Position numbers and translations under genes: made by a program
The notes under the pieces: model-generated
What the model saw: the letters and a program-made list of their open reading frames with translations, nothing else
Told to the model about the DNA's origin: nothing
Database searches by the model: none
In this document: one piece after another, positions 26,700 through 36,514 of the stretch
How the letters are laid out: each line of letters opens with the position of its first letter
Numbering within the stretch: position 1 is the stretch's first letter
Source of the DNA: JBFJKD01 sp038106145
GTDB lineage: Bacteria > Pseudomonadota > Gammaproteobacteria > Pseudomonadales > Porticoccaceae
NCBI GenBank assembly: GCA_038106145.1
Contig: JAYODD010000007.1
Coordinates: forward strand, 81,230-145,229
Direction of reading: 5' to 3'
DNA length: 64,000 bases

Positions 26700-27917
26700 T
26701 TAGTCCTCGAAGCGCTGAAAAATCAGCGTCGCGTTGGTGCCGCCAAAGCCAAAGCTGTTGGACATTACCCGGTTGAGACGCACATTGTCGATGCGCTGGG
26801 TCGCGATGGGCATATCGGCCACCTCCGGGTCGAGGGTTTCGATATTGGCGGAGCCGGCGATAAAGTCGTTGTGCATCATCAAAATGCTGTACAGCGCTTC
26901 GTGGACCCCGGCGGCTCCCAGGGAATGACCGGAGAGGGATTTGGTCGAGGATATCGGCGGTGCCTTGTCGCCAAACACTTCGCGAATCGCCTGGATTTCC
27001 TTAATGTCCCCCACTGGCGTGCTGGTGCCGTGGGTATTGATGTAATCAATACCACCCTGGGTGGTCTCTAGCGCCTGGCGCATGCAGCGCACGGCGCCTT
27101 CCCCCGACGGCGCAACCATATCGAAACCGTCCGAAGTGGCACCGTATCCGACTATTTCCGCGTAAATTTTCGCCCCGCGGCGCTGGGCGTGCTCCAGTTC
27201 CTCGATGACAAAACAACCACCGCCGCAGGACATCACAAAGCCGTCTCGGCTGGCATCGTAGGGTCGCGAGGCGATCTCGGGAGTGTCGTTGTATTTGCTC
27301 GACAGGGCGCCCATGGAGTCGAACATACTGACCATGGACCAGTGTTCTTCCTCGGCGCCGCCAGCAAACAAAATGTCGTGCTTGCCGAGCTGAATTTGTT
27401 CGACCGCCGCCCCAATACAGTGTGCACTGGTGGCACAGGCCGATGATATACAGATATTCAATCCCTTGATCTCAAACGGCGTCGCCAGGCAGGCGGCCAC
27501 CGTACTGCTCATAATTTGCGTGACGCGATAGGGGCCCATCTTGCGCACGCCTTTGTTGCGCAGGGTATCGATAGATTCGACAAATTTTTCGCCGGAAATA
27601 CCGCCGGACCCCATGATAATGCCAGTGCGCGGATTGGAGACCTGATGGTGTTCAAGCTCTGCGTCGGTAATCGCCTGCTGCATGGCCACATAGCCGTACA
27701 CGGCAGCCATGCTCATAAACCGTAAGTCTTTGCGGTCGACGTGTTCTTTCGGGTCCAGGTCAATTTGCCCGGCAATCTGGCTCTTGAGTCCCATCTCTCG
27801 ATAATCGTCCTTTACGCGCACGCCGGAGCGCCCGTTTTTAAGGGCGTCGAGAACCGTATTTACATCGTTGCCGAGGCACGAGACAACGCCCATACCAGTG
27901 ATCACCACACGTTTCAT
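26700..27917 (-). CDS. fabB: 3-oxoacyl-ACP synthase I (FabB)
   Basis: Condensing enzyme needed to elongate unsaturated acyl-ACP made by FabA. The 405-residue thiolase-fold protein has the nucleophilic Cys in SSACATSAH, and the two catalytic His in NTHGTSTPVGD and SGHSLGAAG. ATG 27917 (MKRVVITGMG) has a GAGGT ribosome site; a TTG one codon upstream is not needed. It follows fabA on the same strand after about 80 bp, the usual fabAB operon of the anaerobic unsaturated fatty-acid route. Confidence 0.97.
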   Translation of the reverse strand: MKRVVITGMGVVSCLGNDVNTVLDALKNGRSGVRVKDDYREMGLKSQIAGQIDLDPKEHVDRKDLRFMSMAAVYGYVAMQQAITDAELEHHQVSNPRTGIIMGSGGISGEKFVESIDTLRNKGVRKMGPYRVTQIMSSTVAACLATPFEIKGLNICISSACATSAHCIGAAVEQIQLGKHDILFAGGAEEEHWSMVSMFDSMGALSSKYNDTPEIASRPYDASRDGFVMSCGGGCFVIEELEHAQRRGAKIYAEIVGYGATSDGFDMVAPSGEGAVRCMRQALETTQGGIDYINTHGTSTPVGDIKEIQAIREVFGDKAPPISSTKSLSGHSLGAAGVHEALYSILMMHNDFIAGSANIETLDPEVADMPIATQRIDNVRLNRVMSNSFGFGGTNATLIFQRFED

Positions 27918-27999
27918 CAATGACCTCGAATCAGTTTATGCAAATAACTCTGGATTGGCGCAGGCACGCCGTGCAGAATCATTCATTGTACGAATTTAT

Positions 28000-28530
28000 C
28001 TAGAAGTTGTCAGTGGAGGTAAACAATCCCACCCGCAGGTTTTTGGCGGTGTATATTTCTCTGCCGTCCACGCTCATGGAGCCATCGGCGATGGCCATCA
28101 CCAGTTTGCGCTCGATAATCCGCGACACGTCCAGTTTATAGGTGACCTTGCTGGCGCTGGGAAGCACCTGACCAAAAAACTTTACCTCTCCTGAGCCGAG
28201 TGCGCGACCGCGACCTTCGTTACCCCGCCAGGTCAGGAAGAAACCAATCAGTTGCCACATGGCATCGAGCCCCAGGCATCCAGGCATCACCGGGTCGCCG
28301 ACGAAATGGCAGCCAAAAAACCACAGATCCGGCTTGATATCCAGTTCAGCGATAATTTCACCCTTGCCATACTCTCCGCTACTGCCACTGATGTGGGTGA
28401 TGCGGTCTATCATCAGCATATTGGGCGTTGGCAGACGGGCGCCGCCGGGACCAAATAGCGTACCCTGGCTACAGGCCAGCAGTTCTTCGTAATTAAATGC
28501 GTTCTGTTGCCTGGCATCAGGTTTTGTCAA
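28000..28530 (-). CDS. fabA: 3-hydroxydecanoyl-ACP dehydratase/isomerase (FabA)
   Basis: Dehydrates 3-hydroxydecanoyl-ACP and isomerises trans-2 to cis-3-decenoyl-ACP, starting unsaturated fatty-acid synthesis. The 176-residue hot-dog protein has the catalytic His in GCHFVGDPVMPGC and Asp in LGLDAMWQL. The TTG start at 28530 gives MTKPDA, as in other FabA proteins, and has GAGG at good spacing. No FabR or DesT-like palindrome was recognised upstream. Confidence 0.96.
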   Translation of the reverse strand: MTKPDARQQNAFNYEELLACSQGTLFGPGGARLPTPNMLMIDRITHISGSSGEYGKGEIIAELDIKPDLWFFGCHFVGDPVMPGCLGLDAMWQLIGFFLTWRGNEGRGRALGSGEVKFFGQVLPSASKVTYKLDVSRIIERKLVMAIADGSMSVDGREIYTAKNLRVGLFTSTDNF

Positions 28531-28852
28531 TTGCGGCCTCGTGCGGACGATAATTCAGAAGGGTGGCGCTGAGATGTTTTCAGAAAAGACGCGCCATTTT
28601 AGCGGATTGTGAAGGGAAGTCCAGCTTGGGGCACGACTTTCACCGTGCTTGATACTGGCGTTGGCGATAAGTATTCGCATGTTCCCGTACTGTGAGATAA
28701 CCGGTAATCAGGAGGCCATTGCGAAATATCGCTATCGCTCTCGACGGTGACGCCACGTTACATGGCCGCCTGCAACCAGATTATTGCCGCAGTCCGGGGC
28801 CACCGACACCCGCGCGTACACTGGCGGTAATAAGTTGGATAGCTACAGCGTT
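28531..28852. other. Intergenic region between fabA and pntB
   Basis: About 320 bp between fabA, whose promoter it must hold, and the end of the pnt operon. I see no gene longer than about 25 codons, no RNA gene, and no clear terminator for pntB. A TAAAAT near 28600 on the minus strand lacks a good -35. Confidence 0.4.
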
Positions 28853-30256
28853 TTATGAGTCCTGACTGAGCGCGCTGGTAATATCGAGCACGGCCTTTTT
28901 ACCGTCCCCAAACACCATCAGACAATTGTCCTTGGCGAACAGGGGGTTGGGCAGACCGGCAAAGCCGGGACTCAGTGACCGTTTGATCACCACCACGGTT
29001 CTGGCCTTGTCCACGTTGAGAATCGGCATACCGTAGATGGGGCTGCCTTTGTCCTCCCGCGCCATGGGATTGGTGACATCGTTAGCGCCAATGACGATGG
29101 CTACGTCGGTTTGCTCAAAGGTCGGATTGATGCGATCCATCTCCACCAGTTGGTCGTAGGGCACCTCGGCCTCGGCGAGGAGCACATTCATGTGTCCCGG
29201 CATTCTGCCCGCCACCGGGTGAATGGCGTATTCCACTTCGATACCCTTCGCCGCGAGGACGTCGGCCAGCTCGCGCACCGCGTGCTGGGCCTGGGACATG
29301 GCCAGGCCAAAGCCGGGCACAATCACCACGCGCCGCGCCGTTTCCAGAATCATGGCGATTTCTTCCGCTTCGGCGCTCTTGATCTTGCCCGCGTAAATTT
29401 CATCGGCGTCGATGGCCTCGCTGCCCTCCGCCATCACGCCAAACAATACATTGGTAAGCGAGCGGTTCATGGCGACACACATGATTTTGGTCAAAATCAA
29501 TCCCGACGCCCCCACCAGTGACCCAGCTACAATCAATACGGTATTGCCGAGAATAAATCCCGCGGCGGCGGCGGCGATTCCCGAATAGGAGTTCAGCAGG
29601 GCGATAACCACCGGCATATCGGCGCCGCCGATGGGCAACACCAGGGTGATACCGAGCAGTAATGACAATCCGAGTACCAGCCAGAACATATTGAGATTAG
29701 TGGGCTCGAGACAAAACGCGCCGAGCAGCCCTACGGCCGCGATAAAAATAGTGCCGTTCAGGTATTTCATCCCCGCAAAACCGATTGGTTTGCCTGAAAT
29801 TAATTCCTGTAATTTGGAAAATGCCACCAGGCTGCCGGTCATGGTGACAGCGCCAATCAGGATGGTCACCATGACAAACAGCACGGCCAGCGTGCCCATC
29901 GGTCCGGCTTCGTAACCGGTGCTCTGTGCGGTTAACAAATGGCTGGCTGCGGCCAGGGCGAGGGACGCGCCGCCGCCAAAGCCGTTAAGCAGGGCAACCA
30001 TCTGCGGCATGGCGGTCATGCTGACTTTCAGCGCCAGCAGGGCGCCGATCACTGTGCCCGCGGCTACACCAGCGATAATGAATTCAAAGCTGAGAATATG
30101 GCGATCAAACAGGGTAAAGGCGATCGCGATTAGCATGCCAAGGGCGGACAGGGTATTGCCGCGTACCGCAGTTTTGGGCCTGGTCAGGCCCTTGATGCCG
30201 AGAATAAAAAGTACCGCGGCTACCAGGTAGGCCAGGTGCTCAACAGAAGCATTCAT
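28853..30256 (-). CDS. pntB: NAD(P) transhydrogenase, beta subunit
   Basis: Membrane and NADP(H)-binding subunit of the proton-translocating transhydrogenase that makes NADPH from NADH with the proton gradient. The 467-residue protein has about nine transmembrane segments, then domain III with VIVPGFGLAMSQAQHA, GRMPGHMNVLLAEA and the VIVIGANDVTNP loop. It starts three bases after the pntAB stop. Confidence 0.96.
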   Translation of the reverse strand: MNASVEHLAYLVAAVLFILGIKGLTRPKTAVRGNTLSALGMLIAIAFTLFDRHILSFEFIIAGVAAGTVIGALLALKVSMTAMPQMVALLNGFGGGASLALAAASHLLTAQSTGYEAGPMGTLAVLFVMVTILIGAVTMTGSLVAFSKLQELISGKPIGFAGMKYLNGTIFIAAVGLLGAFCLEPTNLNMFWLVLGLSLLLGITLVLPIGGADMPVVIALLNSYSGIAAAAAGFILGNTVLIVAGSLVGASGLILTKIMCVAMNRSLTNVLFGVMAEGSEAIDADEIYAGKIKSAEAEEIAMILETARRVVIVPGFGLAMSQAQHAVRELADVLAAKGIEVEYAIHPVAGRMPGHMNVLLAEAEVPYDQLVEMDRINPTFEQTDVAIVIGANDVTNPMAREDKGSPIYGMPILNVDKARTVVVIKRSLSPGFAGLPNPLFAKDNCLMVFGDGKKAVLDITSALSQDS

Positions 30257-30259
30257 CGA

Positions 30260-30544
30260 TTATTCCTTGCGTTTGAACATCGCCAGCATGCGATTCGTGA
30301 CCAGATAGCCACCAACCACGTTCAGCGTGGCCATAACTACCGCAGTAAAGCCCAGCCACGTCACCAGCGCCGAATCGGTATCGGCGCCAGCCGCCAGTAA
30401 CGCCCCGACCAGGGTGATGCCGGAAATAGCATTGGTGCCGGACATAAGAGGTGTGTGCAGGGTCGGCGGCACCTTGTTGATGAGTTCGACGCCAAGAAAC
30501 AGCGCGAGTACAAACAGCGCCAGTTGCATAACCAGTAATTCCAT
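30260..30544 (-). CDS. pntAB: NAD(P) transhydrogenase, alpha-2 subunit
   Basis: A 94-residue membrane subunit with three hydrophobic helices, matching the C-terminal membrane part of E. coli PntA (SGTNAISGITLVGAL motif). Its ATG overlaps the pntAA stop by one base (TGATG). The split of PntA in two is common outside enterobacteria. Confidence 0.94.
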   Translation of the reverse strand: MELLVMQLALFVLALFLGVELINKVPPTLHTPLMSGTNAISGITLVGALLAAGADTDSALVTWLGFTAVVMATLNVVGGYLVTNRMLAMFKRKE

Positions 30545-31746
30545 CAGGAATTCCCCTCTTGTAGTGTGGCGCTCGGCTCGGTTGCCAGTGGTGCCAGGCC
30601 CAGCAGCCCGCGCAGGCGCTGGTGGCGAACGTCACCGCCGTGGGCGGTAACGGTTTCGAGAATAATTTCATCGCTGAAATCGAGCTGCAGGTTACCTTCC
30701 GGGTCAATAAGTTGGCCCAGCAGTATTTCCATATTCTTACCGTACATCTGGCTGGCGTGCTGCGGCACACTGCTGGCGATATTGTCCGGGCCAATAATGG
30801 TGACGCCGTTTACCACCACGGTTTCATCCAGTTTCGTCAGTTCGCAGTTACCGCCTCGCTCGGCGGCGAGATCTACAATCACCGCACCGGGTTTCATATT
30901 GGCGACCATTTCTGCGGTGACCAGCACCGGGGATTTGGCGCCGGGGATGGCGGCCGTGGTAATGACCAGATCCTGGCGGGCGAGAATGGCGCTCATCTGC
31001 TCCCGCTGGCGGCGTAAAAAGTCTTCGCCCTGCTCCTTTGCATAACCACCCTTGTCCTCGGACGCATCCGTTTCCAGATCCAGCTCCACGGGTTTCGCGC
31101 CCACGGATAGAATCTGTTCGCGGGCGGCGGGGCGCACATCGTAGGCTTCCACCACGCCGCCGAGGCGTTTGGCGGTCGCGCAGGCCTGCAATCCGGCCAC
31201 GCCGACGCCCATGATAAATACACGCATGGGGCTGAGGGTGCCCGCTGCGGTCATCAACATCGGCATAATGCGCGGTGACAGTGCAGCGCCCATTAATACC
31301 GCCTTGTAACCGGCCAGGGTGGCCATGGAAGATAATACATCCATGCTCTGTGCGCGGCTGATACGCGGCACCAACTCCATGGCGATGGCAGTTGCCCCGG
31401 TGGATGCTATTTTCTGCGCGGCCTGCGGAGAACCAAGGGGGTCCATCATGCCGGCCACCACCTGGCCTTGGCGCAACAGGGCGAGGTCGTCGTCGCCGTT
31501 GATAGTGTTCGCCCCAAACGACTGAACCTGCACAATTATGTCCGCGGCCGCAAAAATTTCCCCGCGATGTGGACAAATTTTGGCGCCAGCCGTGACGTAA
31601 TCTTCATCCGGATACCCCGCGGCGCTACCGGCACCGCTCTCCAGCAGTATCTGAGTGCCCTTGTCACACCAGAATTTTACGTTGGCGGGGGACATGGCAA
31701 CTCGCATCTCGCCGGGTTTTGTTTCCCGTGGTATGCCTACTATCAC
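30544..31746 (-). CDS. pntAA: NAD(P) transhydrogenase, alpha-1 subunit
   Basis: Soluble NAD(H)-binding domain I of the transhydrogenase, 400 residues, related to alanine dehydrogenase. It has RETKPGEMRVAMSP at the N-terminus, the Rossmann loop VFIMGVGVAGLQACATAKRLG and GAKSPVLVTAEMV. The GTG at 31746 (MIVGIPRETK) is preceded by GGGAGA, which decides the start; the frame extends upstream without conservation. First gene of pntAA-pntAB-pntB. Confidence 0.95.
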   Translation of the reverse strand: MIVGIPRETKPGEMRVAMSPANVKFWCDKGTQILLESGAGSAAGYPDEDYVTAGAKICPHRGEIFAAADIIVQVQSFGANTINGDDDLALLRQGQVVAGMMDPLGSPQAAQKIASTGATAIAMELVPRISRAQSMDVLSSMATLAGYKAVLMGAALSPRIMPMLMTAAGTLSPMRVFIMGVGVAGLQACATAKRLGGVVEAYDVRPAAREQILSVGAKPVELDLETDASEDKGGYAKEQGEDFLRRQREQMSAILARQDLVITTAAIPGAKSPVLVTAEMVANMKPGAVIVDLAAERGGNCELTKLDETVVVNGVTIIGPDNIASSVPQHASQMYGKNMEILLGQLIDPEGNLQLDFSDEIILETVTAHGGDVRHQRLRGLLGLAPLATEPSATLQEGNS

Positions 31747-32030
31747 AGATAGTCTCCCGTGTTGAAGATGGTTGGAGGTAAGGTCCTGGCGGGCGATCCC
31801 TGCCGCAGGGGCGGCAACTCTACCTGAATCGTTGCCCCAAAAACAAGTTTTGGTTTGCCAGTTCAAGCTATTAATTGTTGTAGAATTTTTACATTTTTTG
31901 CGGGGTACGGCGAAGCGCTGACTAGCGGTAGGCTGTCACTGATCCCGCGGGAACAGCAGTATATTGCTGCGAGTGTCGCAGTCGTACCCCACGCCTGTTA
32001 CGGGTCGTTTCCGGTAGTAATTTTAACGCC

Positions 32031-32993
32031 TTAAAAATCGCGGTCGATGGCAAAGTTGGCGAGGTCCAGTAATGCCTGTTGCTCCTCGGATGTTGCGAGA
32101 TTAGCGATACTTTGTCTCGCCAGGTTGCTGTGGATACGGGCCTGGTCCATGGTGTAAGCGTCGGCGCGGGTTGCGCGAATAATTTCGATAACGGCGTCGA
32201 GAGAGGTGTCCTGGCTTTCCTGGATCGCGGTCTGAATGACGTGACGTTGCGCATCGGATCCGGTGCGCATGGCATAGATAAGCGGTAGCGTGACTTTACC
32301 TTCGGCGAGGTCATCGCCAATATTTTTCCCCATTTGCGCGCTGTCGCCGCGATAGTCCAATGCATCGTCGACCAGTTGAAACGCCATGCCAAGATGGTGG
32401 CCGTAGCGTGCCATGGCGTCACAAACGGCGGGCGGAGCGGCGGCCAGCGACGCGCTTGCAAGGGCGGCGCCGGTGAACAGACAGGCAGTTTTTTTATCGA
32501 TTACTTGCATATAATCCGCTTCCGAGATGGTCGCATCGCGGATATTAATTAACTGCTGTACTTCACCTTCGGAAATGGTATTGGTGGTGTCGGCCAGGAT
32601 ATCCATGATCCGCACATCCCCCATTGCTACCATCATTTGAAAGGCCCGCGAGTAGAGGAAGTCGCCCACCAGCACGCTAGGCGGGTTGCCCCATTTGGCG
32701 TTAGCGGTGTGCAGGCCGCGGCGTAAATCCGACGTGTCCACAACATCGTCGTGGAGCAGGGTGGCGGTGTGAATAAACTCGATAACTGCGGCAAGGTTGA
32801 TGTGTTTGCTGCCGGCATAGCCGCAACTGCGTGCTGCAAGCAATGTAACCACCGGGCGTAAACGTTTGCCGCCAGCGTTGACGATGTGGTGCCCGATATC
32901 CTCGATCAGCGCAACATTGGAGTGCAGTTCCTTGAGAATAAGCTGATTGACGGCGTCAAAATCCTCTTTGACGACCTGGTGAAACCTGAGCAT
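32031..32993 (-). CDS. ispB: Octaprenyl/polyprenyl diphosphate synthase
   Basis: Elongates farnesyl diphosphate with isopentenyl units to make the ubiquinone side chain. The 320-residue all-helical protein has the two aspartate-rich motifs (LLHDDVVDTSDLRRG and QLVDDALDYRG), GGKRLRPV for IPP binding, and a KVTLPLIYA segment. Divergent from rplU, as in E. coli. Chain length cannot be read from the sequence with certainty. Confidence 0.94.
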   Translation of the reverse strand: MLRFHQVVKEDFDAVNQLILKELHSNVALIEDIGHHIVNAGGKRLRPVVTLLAARSCGYAGSKHINLAAVIEFIHTATLLHDDVVDTSDLRRGLHTANAKWGNPPSVLVGDFLYSRAFQMMVAMGDVRIMDILADTTNTISEGEVQQLINIRDATISEADYMQVIDKKTACLFTGAALASASLAAAPPAVCDAMARYGHHLGMAFQLVDDALDYRGDSAQMGKNIGDDLAEGKVTLPLIYAMRTGSDAQRHVIQTAIQESQDTSLDAVIEIIRATRADAYTMDQARIHSNLARQSIANLATSEEQQALLDLANFAIDRDF

Positions 32994-33113
32994 CGCAGCG
33001 GTGTCCGGGGTGAAATGGCGCTGGCATCCTAGGCGGGTGGAAAGGAGGTGTCAAGGCTGGGGCTGGCGTTTTTGCAGCCGGCGAACTGGGGCTGTATTAC
33101 CGCTGCGGGGCGC

Positions 33114-33142
33114 TTGCGGCGCGGGCTGCTTTGCCTTAGAAT
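33114..33142 (+). promoter_or_regulatory. Sigma-70 promoter of rplU-rpmA
   Basis: TTGCGG (33114-33119) and TAGAAT (33137-33142) are separated by exactly 17 bp, about 70 bp upstream of the rplU ATG. Position and strength fit a ribosomal-protein operon. Confidence 0.6.
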
Positions 33143-33211
33143 TGCCGCCCTTCCGAAACCGGTCTTCCCGTCGGGCGAGGCTGGCAGCAGCGCGAGTAAA
33201 TGGAGCAGAGC

Positions 33212-33526
33212 ATGTACGCGGTTATTGAGAGTGGCGGTAAGCAGCATCGAGTGGTGCCGGGGGAGACCCTTAATCTGGAAAAGCTTGAGATAGCTACCGG
33301 TGAATCCATCGCTTTCGACAAAGTGCTGATGGTTGGCGACGGGGACAATATCACCCTGGGCGCCCCCTATGTGGCGGGTGGCAAGGTAACCGCTGAAGTG
33401 ATCAGTCACGGTCGCGATAAGAAGGTTAGCATTGTGAAATTCCGGCGGCGCAAGCATCACCGTAAGCAAATGGGGCACCGCCAGTGGTATACCGAAGTCA
33501 GGATTACTGATATTCAGGCGAGCTGA
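33212..33526 (+). CDS. rplU: 50S ribosomal protein L21
   Basis: A 104-residue large-subunit protein starting MYAVIESGGKQHRV with the RRRKHHRKQMGHRQ basic stretch. The ATG at 33212 follows a GGAG site and is preferred over an upstream in-frame ATG. First gene of the conserved rplU-rpmA-obgE group. Confidence 0.97.
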   Translation: MYAVIESGGKQHRVVPGETLNLEKLEIATGESIAFDKVLMVGDGDNITLGAPYVAGGKVTAEVISHGRDKKVSIVKFRRRKHHRKQMGHRQWYTEVRITDIQAS

Positions 33527-33620
33527 TAGCACTGCGTTGCACCGAGAACATCAAGAGTACGTAGTTGGTGGTTGGGTACTCGCACCAGAGTGAAATACAC
33601 GAACACAGGAGAGACAGGTT

Positions 33621-33878
33621 ATGGCGCACAAGAAGGCCGGTGGCAGTACTCGCAATGGACGCGATTCAGAAAGTAAACGCCTTGGTGTGAAGCGCTTTGG
33701 CGGTGAGCAGGTCAAGGCGGGCAGTATTATCGTTCGCCAGCGCGGCACCCGTTTCCATCCTGGAGAGAACGTTGGAATCGGCCGCGATCACACCTTGTTT
33801 GCCACGGTCGATGGCGCGGTAAAATTTGTGGTGAAAGGGCCTGACAATCGCAAATACGTGAATATTGTTACCGCCTGA
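33621..33878 (+). CDS. rpmA: 50S ribosomal protein L27
   Basis: An 85-residue protein whose N-terminal tail (MAHKKAGGSTRNGRDSESK) reaches the peptidyl-transferase centre. No N-terminal cleavable extension of the Firmicutes type is present. A strong terminator follows 23 bp after the stop. Confidence 0.97.
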   Translation: MAHKKAGGSTRNGRDSESKRLGVKRFGGEQVKAGSIIVRQRGTRFHPGENVGIGRDHTLFATVDGAVKFVVKGPDNRKYVNIVTA

Positions 33879-33901
33879 TTACGTGCGGTAGCGTAAATAG
33901 G

Positions 33902-33924
33902 GCCCCGCATGCGGGGCTTTTTTT
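33902..33924 (+). terminator. Intrinsic terminator after rpmA
   Basis: The perfect palindrome GCCCCGCATGCGGGGC is followed by seven T. It lies between rpmA and obgE, so the GTPase gene is expressed by read-through or from a separate promoter, which keeps it below ribosomal-protein levels. Confidence 0.85.
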
Positions 33925-33971
33925 ATGGCCATGGGTTACTATTCAAGAGCGATACGGCGCGGGATGCCATT

Positions 33972-35153
33972 GTGAAATTTGTTGATGAAGCACCAATCAG
34001 GGTCGAAGCCGGAAATGGCGGGAGCGGACGGCTGGGTTTTCGCCGGGAAAAATATATACCCAAAGGTGGGCCCGACGGTGGCGACGGCGGCGATGGCGGC
34101 GATGTGGTGCTGGTGGCGGATGAAAACTTTAATACGCTGGCCGACTACCGCTACCAGCGGGTATTTCGCGCCGAGAATGGCGAGCCCGGTGGCGGAGGGC
34201 ATTGTCGCGGCAAGAGCGGTGAGGATCTGATCTTGCCGGTACCCGTCGGCACCACAGTGATCGATGAAGACACTCAGGAAATTCTTGGCGACCTGGCTAC
34301 GGCGGGCCAGCAGCTGGTGGTGGCGCGGGGTGGCTTTCACGGGCTGGGCAATGCCCGCTACAAATCCAGCACCAATCGCGCGCCGCGGCAAACCACCCCG
34401 GGGCAACCCGGCGAAGTGCGCAACTTGCGTCTCGAGCTGAAGGTGCTGGCAGACGTGGGGCTGGTCGGTATGCCCAACGCGGGCAAATCCACATTTATCC
34501 GCGCGGTATCCGCGGCACGGCCCAAAGTGGCGGATTATCCATTTACCACCCTGGTGCCCAACCTGGGCGTAGTCAAAATGCAGCGCTATCAGAGTTTTGT
34601 GATAGCGGATGTGCCTGGCTTGGTTGCCGGTGCTTCCAGCGGGGCAGGTTTGGGCGTGCGTTTTCTGCGCCATCTGACGCGCACCCGACTGTTGTTGCAC
34701 CTGGTGGATATGGCGGTGGTGGATGGCACGGATCCGACCGATAATGCGCGGGTAATCGAGCAAGAACTGGCAAATTTCAGCCCGACGCTGGCGGCTCGCG
34801 ACCGCTGGCTCGTGCTCAACAAAATTGATCTACTGCCCCCCGAGGAAGTAGCACAGCGCTGTGCCGACATGGTATCCAAACTGGGCTGGAGCGGCCCGGT
34901 ACACCAGATATCCGGATTGTCCGGCTCGGGTATTCAGGCACTGTGCGCCGCCATTCAGAACTATCTGGATGCACGGCGGATGCAGGAACAGGAGGATCCG
35001 GAAAGTGCGCGCGCGGAGCAGGAGCTCCAGTTGCGCATGCAGGCAGAGGGGCGGGAGCGTGTTGAAATGTTGCGCGCCACCTGCAGCGGTGATGCGGCAC
35101 AGGATGACGATGAGGACGGTGACGGTGAGATGGAAGTCATCTATACCCGGTGA
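33972..35153 (+). CDS. obgE: GTPase ObgE/CgtA
   Basis: Essential GTPase in 50S ribosome assembly and stress control. The 393-residue protein has a glycine-rich Obg fold (GDGGDGGDVVLVADEN), G1 GMPNAGKST, G3 DVPGL, G4 NKID, and an acidic C-terminal tail (DDDEDGDGEME). The GTG at 33972 gives the family N-terminus MKFVDEAPIRVEAG; the upstream open frame overlaps the terminator and is rejected. Confidence 0.96.
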   Translation: MKFVDEAPIRVEAGNGGSGRLGFRREKYIPKGGPDGGDGGDGGDVVLVADENFNTLADYRYQRVFRAENGEPGGGGHCRGKSGEDLILPVPVGTTVIDEDTQEILGDLATAGQQLVVARGGFHGLGNARYKSSTNRAPRQTTPGQPGEVRNLRLELKVLADVGLVGMPNAGKSTFIRAVSAARPKVADYPFTTLVPNLGVVKMQRYQSFVIADVPGLVAGASSGAGLGVRFLRHLTRTRLLLHLVDMAVVDGTDPTDNARVIEQELANFSPTLAARDRWLVLNKIDLLPPEEVAQRCADMVSKLGWSGPVHQISGLSGSGIQALCAAIQNYLDARRMQEQEDPESARAEQELQLRMQAEGRERVEMLRATCSGDAAQDDDEDGDGEMEVIYTR

Positions 35154-35253
35154 CGGCCGCGATCGGCTGCGCCAGGGTTGCACGGTGAGGCGGTCGTCGG
35201 GCGCCAACGCTATAACAACCCGATAATTATTCGACCATTAATCGATATTGGAT

Positions 35254-36375
35254 ATGAGCAGAGAACGCGTTACCAGGTCCCGGCGCTGGGTGATTAAAAT
35301 CGGTAGTGCGCTATTGACCAATAATGGTCGCGGTCTCGACCGCGCGGCGATTGGCGAATGGGTGCGCCAGATGGTGGCCCTGCGCGCTGCCGGTATTGAA
35401 CTGGTGCTGGTGTCGTCCGGTGCGGTAGCCGAGGGCATGACCCGGCTGGGCTGGGTATCACGCCCCACGCTGATCCACAAATTGCAGGCAGCCGCGGCGG
35501 TCGGCCAGATGGGGCTGGTGCAGGCCTACGAGTCACAATTTCAGAAATTTGGTTTACACACCGCCCAGGTGCTGGTGGATCACGACGATTTATCCAGCCG
35601 CGAGCGCTATCTGAATGCGCGTAGCACATTAAAGACGCTAGTGGCCCTCAACGTTGTACCGGTAGTTAATGAAAATGACACGGTGGTGACGGAAGAAATC
35701 CGCTTTGGCGACAACGATACCCTGGCCGCCCTGGTAGCAAATTTAATTGAAGCAGATCTGCTGGTTATTTTAACCGATCAAAAAGGCATTTTCCGCGAAA
35801 ACCCGAGTATTAATCCACAGGCCGAACTGATTGGCGAAGCCAGTGCCGCCGACGCGACCCTGGACCAGGTGGCGGGAGGCAGCAGTAGTGGCCTGGGTCG
35901 AGGCGGAATGATTACCAAGCTGCGCGCGGCGCGCCTGGCCGCCCGCTCCGGCGCCAATACTGTTGTGGTTGGTGGTCGCGAACCAGACGTACTGACCCGG
36001 GTTGCGGCCGGTGAACAATTGGGTACCCTGCTGGTGTCCGGGCAGGAACCGATCGCGGCCCGTAAGCAATGGCTGGCAGGGCGGTTGCAGGTGCGCGGTA
36101 CGCTGGTGCTGGATAATGGCGCTGTCAACGTGCTGCGCGATCAGGGCAAAAGTTTACTGCCGGTCGGGGTGCGTGCCGTGGAGGGCAGTTTCCCCCGGGG
36201 TGAAATGGTGCGCTGCGTCGATGAAAATGGTAACGAAGTGGCACGCGGACTGGTTAACTACAGCGCGGCGGATGCGCGCAGAATCATGGGGCAGGGCAGT
36301 GCGCGGATTGCGGATATTCTGGGCTATAAAGACGACGACGAATTAATTCACCGGGACAATCTGGTGTTGTTGTAG
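35254..36375 (+). CDS. proB: Glutamate 5-kinase
   Basis: First step of proline synthesis, phosphorylating glutamate with ATP. The 373-residue protein has the amino-acid kinase domain (VIKIGSALLT, VLVSSGAVAEG, VVNENDTV, GLGRGGMITKL) and a C-terminal PUA domain from about residue 275. ATG 35254 is chosen over a TTG two codons upstream. It lies downstream of obgE as in many gammaproteobacteria, and ends at a bidirectional terminator. Confidence 0.96.
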   Translation: MSRERVTRSRRWVIKIGSALLTNNGRGLDRAAIGEWVRQMVALRAAGIELVLVSSGAVAEGMTRLGWVSRPTLIHKLQAAAAVGQMGLVQAYESQFQKFGLHTAQVLVDHDDLSSRERYLNARSTLKTLVALNVVPVVNENDTVVTEEIRFGDNDTLAALVANLIEADLLVILTDQKGIFRENPSINPQAELIGEASAADATLDQVAGGSSSGLGRGGMITKLRAARLAARSGANTVVVGGREPDVLTRVAAGEQLGTLLVSGQEPIAARKQWLAGRLQVRGTLVLDNGAVNVLRDQGKSLLPVGVRAVEGSFPRGEMVRCVDENGNEVARGLVNYSAADARRIMGQGSARIADILGYKDDDELIHRDNLVLL

Positions 36376-36410
36376 GTCGCGGCAGGTTGTCGGCAAACGA
36401 TTGCGAAATT

Positions 36411-36438
36411 AAAAAACCGACCTCGTGGTCGGTTTTTT
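36411..36438. terminator. Bidirectional terminator between proB and rpsT
   Basis: AAAAAACCGACC-TCGT-GGTCGGTTTTTT is a 12-bp inverted repeat with runs of A and T on both sides, so it can end the plus-strand proB transcript and the minus-strand rpsT transcript. Confidence 0.9.
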
Positions 36439-36514
36439 TAATGGGCTCAATTGTTTGCCCAGGCTGTTGCACCAGGTAGTTCGCGCCCAGCAAGCCGGCG
36501 CGACAGTTAGGCTG

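Noticed and set aside
31922..32461. Minus-strand frame of 179 codons at the end of ispB
   Set aside because: Overlaps ispB in another frame and has no domain; its non-overlapping tail is only about 100 bp.
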